NCBI GenBank assembly: GCA_002305955.1
Contig: DBRH01000012.1
Coordinates: 62,001 to 126,000, forward strand
DNA length: 64,000 nucleotides
Source of the DNA: Kosmotogaceae bacterium UBA1373
GTDB lineage: Bacteria; Thermotogota; Thermotogae; Petrotogales; Kosmotogaceae
Direction: 5' to 3'
The notes under the pieces are model-generated. The model was not told where the DNA came from, ran no database searches, and saw only the letters and a list, made by a program, of their open reading frames with translations. How positions within the stretch are numbered: the stretch's first letter is position 1; each line of letters begins with the position of its first letter. Both the position numbers and the translations under genes were made by a program. Shown piece by piece: positions 15,098 through 24,237 of this stretch.

Positions 15098-17182
15098 ATG
15101 CCAAAGGCCAGAGTGTACGAGCTTGCTAAAAGATTAAATATATCGGCAAGAGAACTGCTGGATGAGCTGGAAGAGCTCGGTGTTACTGTCAAGAACCATA
15201 TGTCGGTTCTCGACGATGAAACTGTGAATATCATAGTGGGCCTCTATGAAGAAGAGAAAAAAGAAACGGCGAGAAAGAACGAAAAGGCCAAGATTAAGGT
15301 TCAGGAAAAGGAAGTCAAAAAGCTCGAAAAGAAGCTCGTTTCCAAGGAGGAGACGCCCCTGGAGAAAAAGGCTCCTGTCCAGCAGGCGGCCAGAACGATA
15401 AAACTCAAAAGCGATGAATTCAAACTCGATACGCTGGCCAAGAAGATGAATATTCCAATTTCGAAGATAATCAAAGACCAGTTCATGAAAGGCATAATCC
15501 TGAGACCGGGACAGATACTTTCCATGGACGACACGAGAAACATCGCCTCTCAGTACGAATGGGAAATAGAACTCGTTCAGGAAGACGAAGTTAATCCCTT
15601 CGAGAGGCTCGTAGAGTCCTACCAGAACACCTACCGGGAGGGGGTCAGGCTGGTTCAGAGACCGCCAGTGGTCACTGTGATGGGTCACGTTGACCACGGA
15701 AAGACAACGTTGCTCGACAGGATAAGGAAGGCTAAGGTCGCCGAAGGTGAGATCGGGGGCATAACACAGTCCATAGGTGCGTACCAGGTAGAGATAAGGG
15801 GTAAGAAGATAACCTTCATCGATACGCCCGGCCACGAAGCCTTCACGGAGATGAGGGCGCGCGGTGCACAGGCTACGGATATCGTGGTTCTGGTAGTGGC
15901 AGCGGACGACGGCGTTATGCCGCAGACCATAGAGGCTTACAATCACGCGAAAACCGCTAACGTACCAATAATCGTCGCTATAAATAAGATAGACAAACCC
16001 AACGCCAACATCGACCTCACGAAGCAGCAACTGGCTTCGAAGCTGGGCCTGGTTCCGGAAGACTGGGGAGGCGACACCGTTACCGTTCCCGTATCTGCCA
16101 AAACCGGCAAAGGAGTCGAAGACGTCCTCGAGATGATTCTACTGGTCGCCGAGGTGGCCGATATAAAGTGCATACCTCAGGGTCATGCGCGCGGGATAAT
16201 CATCGATTCCAGGCTAGACAAAGCTGTGGGGCCTCTGGCCACGCTGGTTGTGAAGGACGGAGTGCTGAAGGCCGGAGATTACGTAGTCGCCGGTAGTTCG
16301 GCCGGAAGGGTCAAGGCGCTGATAAACGAGAACGGCAAGCGGATTAAAGAGGCACATCCCTCTGATCCCTTACAGATCATCGGTTTCGATGAAGTACCGG
16401 ACGTCCACAGTATCGTCTACGTTGTGGACGATCTCGATACTTCCAGAGGCCTTTCCCAGTACAGCAAAGGCCAGCTACAGAAAGAGAAGTCGGTAACCAA
16501 CAAGCGCCACGTTCGACTGGAGGAGTTCCTCTCGATGACCGGAGAATCGAACGAGAAGAAAGATCTCAAGCTCATACTCAAAGCCGATTCTTTTGGAACC
16601 GTCGAAGCTCTGAAGCAGGCCATGTTGAAACTGGAAAATACAGATGTACGAATAGAAGTTGTGCACTCGGGGATAGGCTCGGTTAATTCCAGCGACGTTA
16701 TGCTCGCGTCGGCCTCCGATGCCGTAATAATGGGTTTCAAGGTCAAACCCGACGCTCAAGCCCGTCGCCAGGCCGAAGTGGAGGGTGTACAGATAAAGGT
16801 TTACGAGATCATATTCAATCTTATCGACGATCTGAAGAAAGCGCTAGAAGGCTTGCTGGAACCTGAAGAGGTTGAAGAAGTGACCGGCCGGGGACATGTA
16901 AAGAAGATCTTCAAGATCAGCAAGGTCGGTACGATTGCCGGTGTTCAATTGATCGAAGGACACGTCCTCAAAAAGGGGAAGATGCGCGTCTATAGAAACA
17001 ACGAGGAGATCGCCGATACAGATATAGAGTTTCTCAAGCACTACAAAGACGACGCGAGTAGGGTCGATGCGCCCAAGGAGTGTGGAATAAAGGCCGTAGG
17101 ATTCGACGAATTCGAAGATGGCGATCAGCTGGAGTTTCACACCAAAAAGAGCGTCAGGAGAACCATAGATTTCAACGAATAG
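15098..17182 (+). CDS. infB: Translation initiation factor IF-2
   Basis: This 694-residue GTPase brings initiator tRNA to the 30S subunit. A short N-domain ([19 protein letters not shown]) and a charged Lys/Glu linker precede the G domain: [20 protein letters not shown] near 194, DTPGHEAF near 240 and NKIDKPNA near 294. Domains II to IV follow, with [20 protein letters not shown] near 530 and the C-terminal initiator-tRNA domain. The start at 15098 is chosen because GGGAGGTGA lies eight bases before it; the GTG at 15086 overlaps that site. A hairpin with a T-run follows. The N-terminal region is short compared with enteric IF-2. Confidence 0.97.
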   Translation: MPKARVYELAKRLNISARELLDELEELGVTVKNHMSVLDDETVNIIVGLYEEEKKETARKNEKAKIKVQEKEVKKLEKKLVSKEETPLEKKAPVQQAARTIKLKSDEFKLDTLAKKMNIPISKIIKDQFMKGIILRPGQILSMDDTRNIASQYEWEIELVQEDEVNPFERLVESYQNTYREGVRLVQRPPVVTVMGHVDHGKTTLLDRIRKAKVAEGEIGGITQSIGAYQVEIRGKKITFIDTPGHEAFTEMRARGAQATDIVVLVVAADDGVMPQTIEAYNHAKTANVPIIVAINKIDKPNANIDLTKQQLASKLGLVPEDWGGDTVTVPVSAKTGKGVEDVLEMILLVAEVADIKCIPQGHARGIIIDSRLDKAVGPLATLVVKDGVLKAGDYVVAGSSAGRVKALINENGKRIKEAHPSDPLQIIGFDEVPDVHSIVYVVDDLDTSRGLSQYSKGQLQKEKSVTNKRHVRLEEFLSMTGESNEKKDLKLILKADSFGTVEALKQAMLKLENTDVRIEVVHSGIGSVNSSDVMLASASDAVIMGFKVKPDAQARRQAEVEGVQIKVYEIIFNLIDDLKKALEGLLEPEEVEEVTGRGHVKKIFKISKVGTIAGVQLIEGHVLKKGKMRVYRNNEEIADTDIEFLKHYKDDASRVDAPKECGIKAVGFDEFEDGDQLEFHTKKSVRRTIDFNE

Positions 17183-17201
17183 TGGATCTTGAATTTTGAA
17201 T

Positions 17202-17810
17202 TTATTGAGGGCCCTTTTCCTGTACGGAGAGAGCCCTTTTTCTTTTCTTCCTTGAAGTCTCGACTCTGTCCAGTAGAAGGTGCAGGAAGTACCCGGTAGT
17301 CCCCGCAAGCGAAAGGAAACCTATCTCCGTATAAGAGAAGTTCCCGGCAGAAGCCCCCGATCTGGGGAGCAGAAGAGCAAGAACGATAGCGCCGTAGAGC
17401 AGCCCGGCCCATATTGTGTGAAAGAAACCCCTGTGGCTCAGTAAATCTAGAATCTTTGAGGTCACAATTCCGCAAATTATCGCCATTGAAAAGGAAATGG
17501 TCACCGCAACCGGAAGAGAGTAGATCCATGAAAGGAGGATTGGTTGAATCTTTGGTGATATAAGCGAAGAATATATAATGGATGAGACTACTCCGGCTAT
17601 CATCACCTCAAGTGTACGTTTTATAAGTGCCTGTTTCGAATCGATGTCCGGCAGATCGCTCCCCAGAATGTAGAGGAGGTAACCTGTCCCGATAATCCGA
17701 CTATCGACGATAATTGGAAGTTTGGCGATCTCTATGATCAACATAGCAACGAGCATATACACCGGATAGGAGAAGAGCCCCCACGTCACGTGCGTTTTGA
17801 AGTCAGGCAT
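17202..17810 (-). CDS. YdjM/DUF457-type integral membrane metal-dependent hydrolase-like protein
   Basis: This 202-residue membrane protein starts MPDFKTHVTWGL and has about five hydrophobic helices. Conserved polar sites sit between them: ILGSDLPDIDSK near residue 50, LSHRGFFHTIWAG near 135 and GYFLHLLLD near 180, the usual His/Asp sites of the family formerly described as membrane-bound metal-dependent hydrolases (YdjM). Family members are linked to phospholipid or stress biology without agreed chemistry. The start at 17810 is chosen for the family N-terminus over an in-frame ATG 81 bases upstream that overlaps the previous gene. It is the last gene of the leftward MoxR/VWA cassette. Confidence 0.7.
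   Translation of the reverse strand: MPDFKTHVTWGLFSYPVYMLVAMLIIEIAKLPIIVDSRIIGTGYLLYILGSDLPDIDSKQALIKRTLEVMIAGVVSSIIYSSLISPKIQPILLSWIYSLPVAVTISFSMAIICGIVTSKILDLLSHRGFFHTIWAGLLYGAIVLALLLPRSGASAGNFSYTEIGFLSLAGTTGYFLHLLLDRVETSRKKRKRALSVQEKGPQ
17208..17246 (+). terminator. Terminator after infB
   Basis: AGGGC (17208-17212) pairs with GCCCT (17233-17237), with inner pairing TCC/GGA across a TGTAC loop, then TTTTTCTTTTC. It lies over the 3' end of the opposing membrane-protein gene. The stem is interrupted, so strength is moderate. Confidence 0.5.
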
Positions 17811-18318
17811 CGCAGATTCCCCCGAACTTCTCGCCGCTGCTGGAAACATCGACGAAGAAGAGAACATCCTTGAGAGATACACTGAGGCCACATTCGATTT
17901 CTTCCGGGACCTCCCGGTCGGTATCGACAGGCGAGAGAACCTTCCTGTTACACAACGAAAAGTTTACCCTGGAAAAACGCCTGTAGATATCGAACATCTC
18001 CTTATCGCTTATATCCAGACCCGCGGTCGCCGTAACGCCGGACATGAAAAGGTATTCTAGATCGTCGGGATCGATATCGGCCGGTTCCTGACTCAAACCG
18101 GTTTCAACGGACGCACAGAAGAAGAGTATCTCTCTGGAAAGGTTCAGCAGGGGCGTTCCCTCGAGTTTCTCGTACATCCGGTACTTATCTATCGTATTTT
18201 CGTTGGCCAGAAGCACACGGCCGCTGTACTGGATAAGATCGCCAGCCTTGAGCTGCCTTATATTTTTGATGGATATCGGGTAGAACATCTTCAGGGTCTG
18301 TCTGGCCGTCTCACTCAC
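17803..18318 (-). CDS. Unrecognised protein, faintly like the fumarase beta-subunit fold
   Basis: This 171-residue protein (GTG start, MSETARQTLKMFYPISIKNI...) is not one I can name. The N-terminal phrase YPISIKNIRQLKAGDLIQYSGRV resembles the opening of class I fumarase/tartrate dehydratase beta subunits (PLS-x-EDVRKLKAGDxVxLSG), but the cysteine, Arg and GPTTSxR motifs expected later are absent; instead there is LFFCASVETG near residue 66 and FMSGVTATAGLDIS near 91. It may be a catalytically dead or repurposed relative. It overlaps its neighbours at both ends, so it belongs to the MoxR/VWA operon. Confidence that it is a real gene is good; function is unknown. Confidence 0.55.
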   Translation of the reverse strand: MSETARQTLKMFYPISIKNIRQLKAGDLIQYSGRVLLANENTIDKYRMYEKLEGTPLLNLSREILFFCASVETGLSQEPADIDPDDLEYLFMSGVTATAGLDISDKEMFDIYRRFSRVNFSLCNRKVLSPVDTDREVPEEIECGLSVSLKDVLFFVDVSSSGEKFGGICDA

Positions 18319-19186
18319 CCCGCTTCTTCAGGGGAAAATAGTTTTCGATCTGATCTACCATACTTGCGAGGGTTCTTTCTACGCATCCACAGTAGAACTC
18401 GTACAGATGCGGCAAAGCCGGCAAGATCTCCCTGGCCCGCACCAGATCTATCTCGAAAACCGTTGCGACGGGCCGGTCTATACGCATATCCGGGGTGACG
18501 CTGGCTATCCTGAGAGTGCCGTATTTTCTGGTGACTTCGGATCTGAAAAGCCTTGAAAGCTCCATGACCACAGATTTATCGATGTTTCTTTCGGACTTCG
18601 GCAGACCGAAGGCAATCTTCAAAACGTTTTGAACCGGGAAGATGAAGACCTCGCCGGAAGGGAACTCCAGCCATCTCCTGTAGTTCTTGATGCAGATATC
18701 GATGAGCTCTCCGTCTATGAGTTCCGGGAGCCGGAAATACTCCTTTCCCCTCAGAGAGTCCTTCAGAATCTCCCTCTTCAGAAGTCTCTCGTTTCCATAG
18801 TAAGAAAGGAAGTAGAGCTTTAGGGGAGTCTGAAAGATCGCTCTCTGGAATGTCAGTTCGGCATCACCGAAGAAATCCGAGAAAGCCTCCCTCATCTCTT
18901 CGGCCTCTTCCTTTCCAAACCTGTAGAGGGCACTGGCGGTTTCGAATGGAGAGGAGTTTGAAAGTCCGCAGAAGCCCCTGCCCTCGCTATCTACGAAAAT
19001 CGATAGAACCGGGAAATCCCTCCTCATCGTCTGAACGACCAGAGTCATGAAATGTCCAAAGGCGTTGTCGAGCTTGTCGGAACGCTCGTTCACAAGGCTT
19101 CCGATCTCCATGAACCTTCCACTTATGCTGTTGTAAACTCTCTCAAGCCTGTTTCTGTAACTCTCCGGTCCTGCATAGTAAATCAA
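18311..19186 (-). CDS. Unrecognised cytoplasmic protein in the MoxR/VWA cassette
   Basis: I do not recognise this 291-residue protein. It has no signal peptide and no membrane helix, and is rich in charged helices; notable stretches are SRFMEIG-like start helices (GRFMEIGSLVNERSD, near residue 23), FVDSEGRGFCGLSNSSPFE near 63 and FIFPVQNVLKIAFGLPKSER near 178. The frame stays open far upstream, but I start at the TTG at 19186 because TTGA overlaps the stop of the VWA gene, as at several other junctions here. It overlaps the next gene by eight bases. Conserved position between a VWA protein and a small partner suggests a shared complex; that is inference. Confidence 0.6.
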   Translation of the reverse strand: MIYYAGPESYRNRLERVYNSISGRFMEIGSLVNERSDKLDNAFGHFMTLVVQTMRRDFPVLSIFVDSEGRGFCGLSNSSPFETASALYRFGKEEAEEMREAFSDFFGDAELTFQRAIFQTPLKLYFLSYYGNERLLKREILKDSLRGKEYFRLPELIDGELIDICIKNYRRWLEFPSGEVFIFPVQNVLKIAFGLPKSERNIDKSVVMELSRLFRSEVTRKYGTLRIASVTPDMRIDRPVATVFEIDLVRAREILPALPHLYEFYCGCVERTLASMVDQIENYFPLKKRGE

Positions 19187-20382
19187 CTCAGAAACACCAC
19201 CGACGATTTGCCATAAATGGATCTGGCTTCCGAAGCGAAATCGGAATTGTGGCTCTTCGGAAGTACGAACAACACCCTTCTGGCAACCGACGGGAGATCC
19301 GTATAGCCGTCGGTGAAGATTATCAACCCTTCCGGCCTCAGGTTTTCCTGTGAGTAATCTACGGCCGGTTGAAGATCGGTCTCTCCCCTGCCCACCAACT
19401 TGAGGTCTCTCCACATACCCTTGCCATACTTCATCACGCTCTGGACGGTCTCATCGACCTGTACCAGCCAGATTCTGGAATCGGTGATTCGGGTCACCGC
19501 ATCTATTTCACCGAAGAAAGCGTTGAATTCGTCTTCTATGACGCTACCGCTGGTATCGACCACCACAACCAGCTTGGCCGCGTAGTCGCTTTTCCAGCCC
19601 GGTTGATCATCGTAGCGCCTGTTCGGTCTCATAGGGGTTCTGTATCTACCCACGTAGGTCGATGAACCGAAAAACCTTCGTATCACGTTCCTCCAGTCGA
19701 GCACGGGATTGTCGAGAACCAGTTTCATTACCTCTTCCAGACCTTCAGGCATTCCCGCCCTCGCCTTTTCCAGCGTTTCGGAGACGACCTGCTTCAAAAG
19801 ATCTTCGATAAATTCTTTCGGCAGTTCGAAGCTGCCAAAATCTTCGTGAGAATCCACTCTGGAGAGATTACCCTCGAGAAGTTCGAGGTCGATGGATCTA
19901 TTTTTTCTCATAAAGTCCATTGCCCACGAATGGTAGAACTCAGCCGTCTCGCCCGGGTGGGCCATGGGCGGACCGGCGAAGAATCTCTCGTTGTCGGTGC
20001 CACACCCCTCCGAAAGCAGAGAGTCCAGAGGAAGACTGAAGGCGTCCAGCTCAGGTATGTACTGATTCACCGCCGCATCCATAGAGAGATCCCATACGAC
20101 TTTCTCTCTGGACCTGTTCACGGGAATCAATATATGTCCATTCACTATGTGGAGACATTCATGTTTCAACAGAGCCTTTGTAAAGGCCAGAGGTTTGTTG
20201 CCCAGAACGTCCGGGTTGTAGAGTAACTGAAACCTTCCTCTCGATGTCACGCGCAGCCTGACGGTTCTTGTGGCTGAGGAAGGTATTCTATCAACGAAAA
20301 GGAGCAAGAAGTTGTAGAAAGGGCTTTCCTTCCCCAGTTCAAAAACGGCACGTTCCATCAGTTCTTCATTTTGCACTCTCAT
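19183..20382 (-). CDS. VWA-like protein with metallopeptidase-like N-domain (DUF2201 type)
   Basis: This 399-residue protein combines two parts. The N-terminal half has ALLKHECLHIVNGHILIPVN near residue 90, an HExxH-like (HECLH) zinc motif, and DLSMDAAVNQYI near 120. The C-terminal half is a VWA-like domain with VVVDTSGSV near 268 (DxSGS metal-adhesion site), ETDLQPAVDYS near 340 and IIFTDGYTDLP near 358. This architecture matches the DUF2201/VWA-like proteins that work with MoxR ATPases. It starts 17 bases inside the upstream MoxR gene. The pair probably acts as an ATP-driven machine that inserts metal or remodels a target; no target is shown. Confidence 0.8.
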   Translation of the reverse strand: MRVQNEELMERAVFELGKESPFYNFLLLFVDRIPSSATRTVRLRVTSRGRFQLLYNPDVLGNKPLAFTKALLKHECLHIVNGHILIPVNRSREKVVWDLSMDAAVNQYIPELDAFSLPLDSLLSEGCGTDNERFFAGPPMAHPGETAEFYHSWAMDFMRKNRSIDLELLEGNLSRVDSHEDFGSFELPKEFIEDLLKQVVSETLEKARAGMPEGLEEVMKLVLDNPVLDWRNVIRRFFGSSTYVGRYRTPMRPNRRYDDQPGWKSDYAAKLVVVVDTSGSVIEDEFNAFFGEIDAVTRITDSRIWLVQVDETVQSVMKYGKGMWRDLKLVGRGETDLQPAVDYSQENLRPEGLIIFTDGYTDLPSVARRVLFVLPKSHNSDFASEARSIYGKSSVVFLS

Positions 20383-21469
20383 GGCTCCCCTGAAGGAATT
20401 TCATGACGTCGTGATCCATCGCGAGCTCTTCGAGGAGATTTTCGAAGAGAGCACGCTTCAGGCCTTTTTCTCCTTCCATCTGGTGGACTATATGCCTGAT
20501 GATCGAGAAGAAAGAGTCTCTCGGGATCACTCTCCCTATTTCGAGAAGGTTTCCCGCGATCCTCGGAACCATCTGGAAGTACTCCTGAACCTGCATTTCG
20601 TCGAGCTCCGAAAGATGTCTGGTTATTCTCATGACGGAGGCGCTGATCCCGGATATGTCACTCTGGGAGATTCTCTTCAAAATACTGTCGTCCAGTTCCA
20701 TGAGCAGGGTTCTGGGAGAGGGGAGGAGCTGGTTGCCCTGTATCTTGCTCATGAAAGTTCTGGCGGCTTCTGGTCCGACAATTCCCGCGGCCAGCACGTA
20801 GCCGTACTTTTCTATCTCGTCACTTTCGAGGATACCGAAGACCCTTCCGAGTTTGTACCAGCTTCTCGGACTTGGCCTGAGTTCCAGTCTCATCGAAACG
20901 ATTGTATCCCTGGAAAGGAATTCGGGGTACTCTCCGATGAATCTGGTGACACAGTCGGGAACGTTTTGAGTTTTCGACCATCTCAGCCATTCTTCGGGAT
21001 CGGGAGTCAATTCTATATGAAAGAACCTTGACATGAAGGCCGGGTCGGTTATGAGTTCAACCTGGTCGTACTCCTCGTCTGGCGGGTTGGCGGCAGCGAT
21101 TATCCAGCTGTCCTCGGGTAGAAAATGGTTGTGTATTCGCTTGTCAATGAGAAGCTGCATTATGGCGTTCCTGATAGACCTGTGGGCTCTGTTGACCTCG
21201 TCGATCATAAGTATCACGTTTCCATCGGTCGGCCACCAGTCCGGTCTCAAAAACAGCGTCCGTTCCCCGTCTCTGGAAGGCATCCCTATTAGATCTCCCG
21301 GTTCCATCTGGGAGATTACAAGTATCACCAGTTTCCTGCCGGTCTCTTCTGCTAGCTCTCTGGCAAGGTCAGTCTTGCCCACTCCGAAATGCCCCCAAAG
21401 GAGCGGTATCTCTCCGGCCTCCATGATCTTCCTGCTAAGATACTTAACGTCTTGAGCTTTCAACAACAT
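20366..21469 (-). CDS. MoxR-type AAA+ ATPase
   Basis: This 367-residue protein is an AAA+ ATPase. Walker A is LLWGHFGVGKTDLAREL near residue 19, Walker B is VILMIDEVNRAHRSIRNA near 86, the sensor-1 region reads WIIAAANPPDEEYD near 122, and a C-terminal helical lid follows. MoxR ATPases act with VWA partners as chaperones or metal-insertion machines; the partner is the next gene. A terminal Lys residue region has no membrane segment, so it is cytoplasmic. It heads a leftward operon of five overlapping genes ending near 17202. A TGGAGGGATG-type ribosome site precedes the ATG. Confidence 0.88.
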   Translation of the reverse strand: MLLKAQDVKYLSRKIMEAGEIPLLWGHFGVGKTDLARELAEETGRKLVILVISQMEPGDLIGMPSRDGERTLFLRPDWWPTDGNVILMIDEVNRAHRSIRNAIMQLLIDKRIHNHFLPEDSWIIAAANPPDEEYDQVELITDPAFMSRFFHIELTPDPEEWLRWSKTQNVPDCVTRFIGEYPEFLSRDTIVSMRLELRPSPRSWYKLGRVFGILESDEIEKYGYVLAAGIVGPEAARTFMSKIQGNQLLPSPRTLLMELDDSILKRISQSDISGISASVMRITRHLSELDEMQVQEYFQMVPRIAGNLLEIGRVIPRDSFFSIIRHIVHQMEGEKGLKRALFENLLEELAMDHDVMKFLQGSHESAK

Positions 21470-21486
21470 CCCTCCAAAAACCTCAT

Positions 21487-23118
21487 TCAGACAAAATTAT
21501 AGCACAGTGACTTTAACGATGCCCAGATGATACCGGCCCACAACAGAAACGGTATGGCCATTCCGAAGAGCCAGGTCCACGGGTCGGCGGCTGGAAGATT
21601 CAAAAAACCCAGAAATGAGGCTATGCCACCGGTAGTGTACATAGCCAGGGGAAGCGTCGTGAAGACTGGTAGAAGAGTCGATAGAACGAACGAGATCACA
21701 GCGCCGGCAAGTGTGAGAGCCTTGAAAACGTTACTCGTATCCCTGGTACCGAAGCTCTTTTCGAGATAGCCGCCCAGCAGCGACAGCGAGAATATCGTGG
21801 GAAGCATGAAGAAGAGAAAAGTGAACATGAAATTCCTGTAAACCGAGGCTTTCGATACCACATAAAGCCCGACCAGGAATATGATGAGCGAGTAAAGAAA
21901 TGTGACTATCGAGGCTTTCGATATAACCACACCGACCCTTTTCACCGGGAAGAGAAAGCCATTATCGCCCAGCTGTCTTTCGAAGGCGAAAAGTGCCGTT
22001 GAAGAGACGGTAGAATAGTTACTGAAGAGGAAGACGATCAATCCCAGTAATTGCAGTATTCCGAAACTTCTCAGGAGTGCGGGGTTGACCATAACGACCA
22101 CAGGTACGAAGAGAGAGGGATACAGAAAGGCGAAAGTGAGTTTTGGCTCTCTAATCAGAAGGAGAAAATCCTTTTTCAAGATTCCGGAGAAGGAATGCGA
22201 TCGGCCACGACTAGCTCTTCTGAAGTCTTTTGTAGAACCTGTCGGCTGCGTCAGCAGCTTTTGAACGACTCCAGGGTATAGAAAAAGCTCAAGAAATTCG
22301 AGGATCGCCACTATCGCAAGAGAGTAAAGCAAGAATAGAACCACATCGCCGATCTCTCCTACAATTGCCCTGACGAAGGGTGTCCAGGGCAGGTAAGGGG
22401 CCGTTATCACTCCCTGAAGTGTGCCAAACTGCTCTGCCACACGGTCGGGTCTGGCGAGATCTATGGCCGAGAAGTCCATGAACCTAAGTGTAAAGATGAA
22501 CGTGAAGAGTGTCACCATAGTCATTATCGAGGAGAGAACTTTGAGGAATCTGCCCCTGGAGAGGAAAACTACCGCGAAAGATATCACGCTTGTAATGCAC
22601 AGGATATCTATAACGAAGACGAGGAGCAGAACCAACGCCAACCAGAACCGGGACCCGGAAAAACCCAATCCGCTCAGGGCTGCCAGAAAGACCGGCACAA
22701 ACAGCAGAACCGGCAAACCGCCGGTGGTGAGGACTTCGGAAATCTGTACCTTGGCAATGGTCGATTTCTTGACGGGCATCTGTAGTAGTAGTTTAACTCT
22801 GTTGGAAAAGAAGAGATTCGAAATGACTATGGGGAGATCGCTGCCCAGAAGGATCGAGAAGATGATCGCAGAAAAAAACGTTATGACTATCATTTTCAGA
22901 TCTATGCCGGTCAGTTCCCTCAACTGATCGGACAGTCCGGCAATCCTCGAAAAGTTGGGGATGAAGTATCTCCTCATATAGAAAATGAGCGGAACACTGA
23001 CCATAACCAAAAAGATAATCGCCAGAGAAGAGACGAGTATGGTTTTCTTTCCCTGGCGGGTGACCAGTCTAGCGTTTTCTTTGCTTCTCCACTTAACTAT
23101 GATAAAGAAATCTTTCAT
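21487..23118 (-). CDS. ABC-2-type multi-span permease without adjacent ATPase
   Basis: This 543-residue integral membrane protein has about twelve predicted helices, in two clusters separated by a cytoplasmic loop (RASRGRSHSFSGILKKDFLLL near residue 305). The N-terminal WRSKENARLVTRQGKKT and the mid-protein LKKDFLLLIREPK motif are typical of ABC-2 exporter permeases, which begin each half with a cytoplasmic amphipathic helix. No ATP-binding partner is on either side: downstream is the MoxR gene (17 bases away), upstream a 450-base repeat-rich gap. It may use an ATPase coded elsewhere. A weak signal upstream, and no clear ribosome site, were seen. Confidence 0.7.
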   Translation of the reverse strand: MKDFFIIVKWRSKENARLVTRQGKKTILVSSLAIIFLVMVSVPLIFYMRRYFIPNFSRIAGLSDQLRELTGIDLKMIVITFFSAIIFSILLGSDLPIVISNLFFSNRVKLLLQMPVKKSTIAKVQISEVLTTGGLPVLLFVPVFLAALSGLGFSGSRFWLALVLLLVFVIDILCITSVISFAVVFLSRGRFLKVLSSIMTMVTLFTFIFTLRFMDFSAIDLARPDRVAEQFGTLQGVITAPYLPWTPFVRAIVGEIGDVVLFLLYSLAIVAILEFLELFLYPGVVQKLLTQPTGSTKDFRRASRGRSHSFSGILKKDFLLLIREPKLTFAFLYPSLFVPVVVMVNPALLRSFGILQLLGLIVFLFSNYSTVSSTALFAFERQLGDNGFLFPVKRVGVVISKASIVTFLYSLIIFLVGLYVVSKASVYRNFMFTFLFFMLPTIFSLSLLGGYLEKSFGTRDTSNVFKALTLAGAVISFVLSTLLPVFTTLPLAMYTTGGIASFLGFLNLPAADPWTWLFGMAIPFLLWAGIIWASLKSLCYNFV

Positions 23119-23142
23119 AACTATATTCTGCCATAAATAGGC

Positions 23143-23568
23143 TCAGCATTTATTTATTGTTCTCAAAATTAGTATCGCTCTATGAACTGTTGTGGGTTGT
23201 GGGTAAGAGCGAAAATGGTGACTGACGTGCTCCTGGCGTCTGTTGTACCCGATTTTCGGCATCTCTCTCCTCTTCTCGCACTCCTTAACCAAGAACCTGG
23301 ACACGCAGCATCGTCGAACAACAGTTCTTTCGCTCTTTCGAAGGATGCCGGATCGGAGTCCGGCATGACGGGAAGGGACTATAATCCCGTGAATGCCCAA
23401 GCACTGTCATCCCGTAATAGCCTGCCCTGAAATGATCCTATTCAGGGTTCTAATACGGGGGTCTCGCCCTTCCGTTCTTTCTAAGGACGGGTCCATGATC
23501 TGGGACGAAGAACCAAGGACGGCCCCTAACGTGCGGATCATCTCGTGTCTTTTTCTTGAACAAAGGCT
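23143..23568. repeat. Repeat-rich non-coding gap with REP-like hairpin
   Basis: This stretch codes for no convincing protein. It holds a near-perfect hairpin ATGCCGGA (23345-23352) with TCCGGCAT (23359-23366), next to CATGACGGGAAGGGACTATA with more GGGA/TCCC pairing. Phrases such as AAGGACGGGTCCA (23482-23494) and CCAAGGACGGC (23513-23523) recur in degenerate form in the gaps at 25783-26018 and 58660-58870; the last is reverse-complementary to GCCGTCCTTGG at 25969-25979. I read it as decayed, REP-like dispersed repeat material. It separates the ABC-2 permease from the P-II gene. Confidence 0.5.
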
Positions 23569-24237
23569 TTACTCGAGCAGTCCGTAAGCTTCATCGACCA
23601 GCTGAGTGAAGATGATTCCTTTACCCGGCTCGTCTATTCTGAGAGTCTCTCTTATATTGGCTATGATCTTTTGAGTTGTGTCTCTCTTTGAAACGATCAT
23701 AACAATTTCCTTCTCAGGCTCTATTTCCATCGCGAATAACTTGCTTCTTTCGTGAATTCCGGAACCTCTTGCGTTTACTATCGTTCCACCCTTAGATCCC
23801 GCCTCAGTGGCAGCGTCGATAACTTTTTCAGCATTTCCTTTGTCAACTATTACGGTAATCAAGTGACGCATTGTCTTTTCTTCACCTCTTTCTTTTTCGG
23901 GCAAGGAGAGCTCAAGCTCTCTTGACCCTTCCACGTCGCAGATGCCAGTAGTGAAAGCAATTCCGTGATTAGGCCGGTCGAATCTCATTTCGTTATTGAG
24001 AGCTTCGAGTGCTGTCTGCGCTGTTTCACCGTCAGCAACCATCATAACGATTTCCTTTCGGCTCTCGTAAAATGCGAAAAAGTTCAGTGTCCCATTTCTG
24101 ATGGTACCTCTCCCCAGAAGTATCGTGCCACCGCTTATCCCTTTTTCCTTTGCTATTCGAAGAACATCGCTTCCCCGGCCGAAGTTCACAACTACGTATA
24201 TGAGTCTGAAAACATTACGATTCTCGAGAGTCGTCAC
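23569..24237 (-). CDS. Tandem P-II-like signalling protein (two fused domains)
   Basis: Two P-II-like ferredoxin-fold domains are joined in one chain of about 222 residues. Domain 1 has FRLIYVVVNFGRGSDVLR, then GISGGTILLGRGT and RKEIVMMVADGETAQTALEA; domain 2 repeats the plan with LITVIVDKGNAEKVIDAATE, GSKGGTIVNARGSGIHE and EKEIVMIVSKRDTTQKII. No GlnB-type uridylylation loop tyrosine is seen. P-II proteins sense energy and nitrogen state. The gene overlaps the end of the DUF1538 gene upstream; the pairing of these families is known. I prefer the GTG at 24237, nine bases after AGAGGTG, over a GTG at 24249. Downstream no strong terminator is visible. Confidence 0.78.
   Translation of the reverse strand: MTTLENRNVFRLIYVVVNFGRGSDVLRIAKEKGISGGTILLGRGTIRNGTLNFFAFYESRKEIVMMVADGETAQTALEALNNEMRFDRPNHGIAFTTGICDVEGSRELELSLPEKERGEEKTMRHLITVIVDKGNAEKVIDAATEAGSKGGTIVNARGSGIHERSKLFAMEIEPEKEIVMIVSKRDTTQKIIANIRETLRIDEPGKGIIFTQLVDEAYGLLE

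Noticed and set aside
15134..16030. 298-codon open frame antisense to infB
   Set aside because: It runs inside a well-supported gene and its product is low-complexity Leu/Phe/Tyr-rich without any known pattern.
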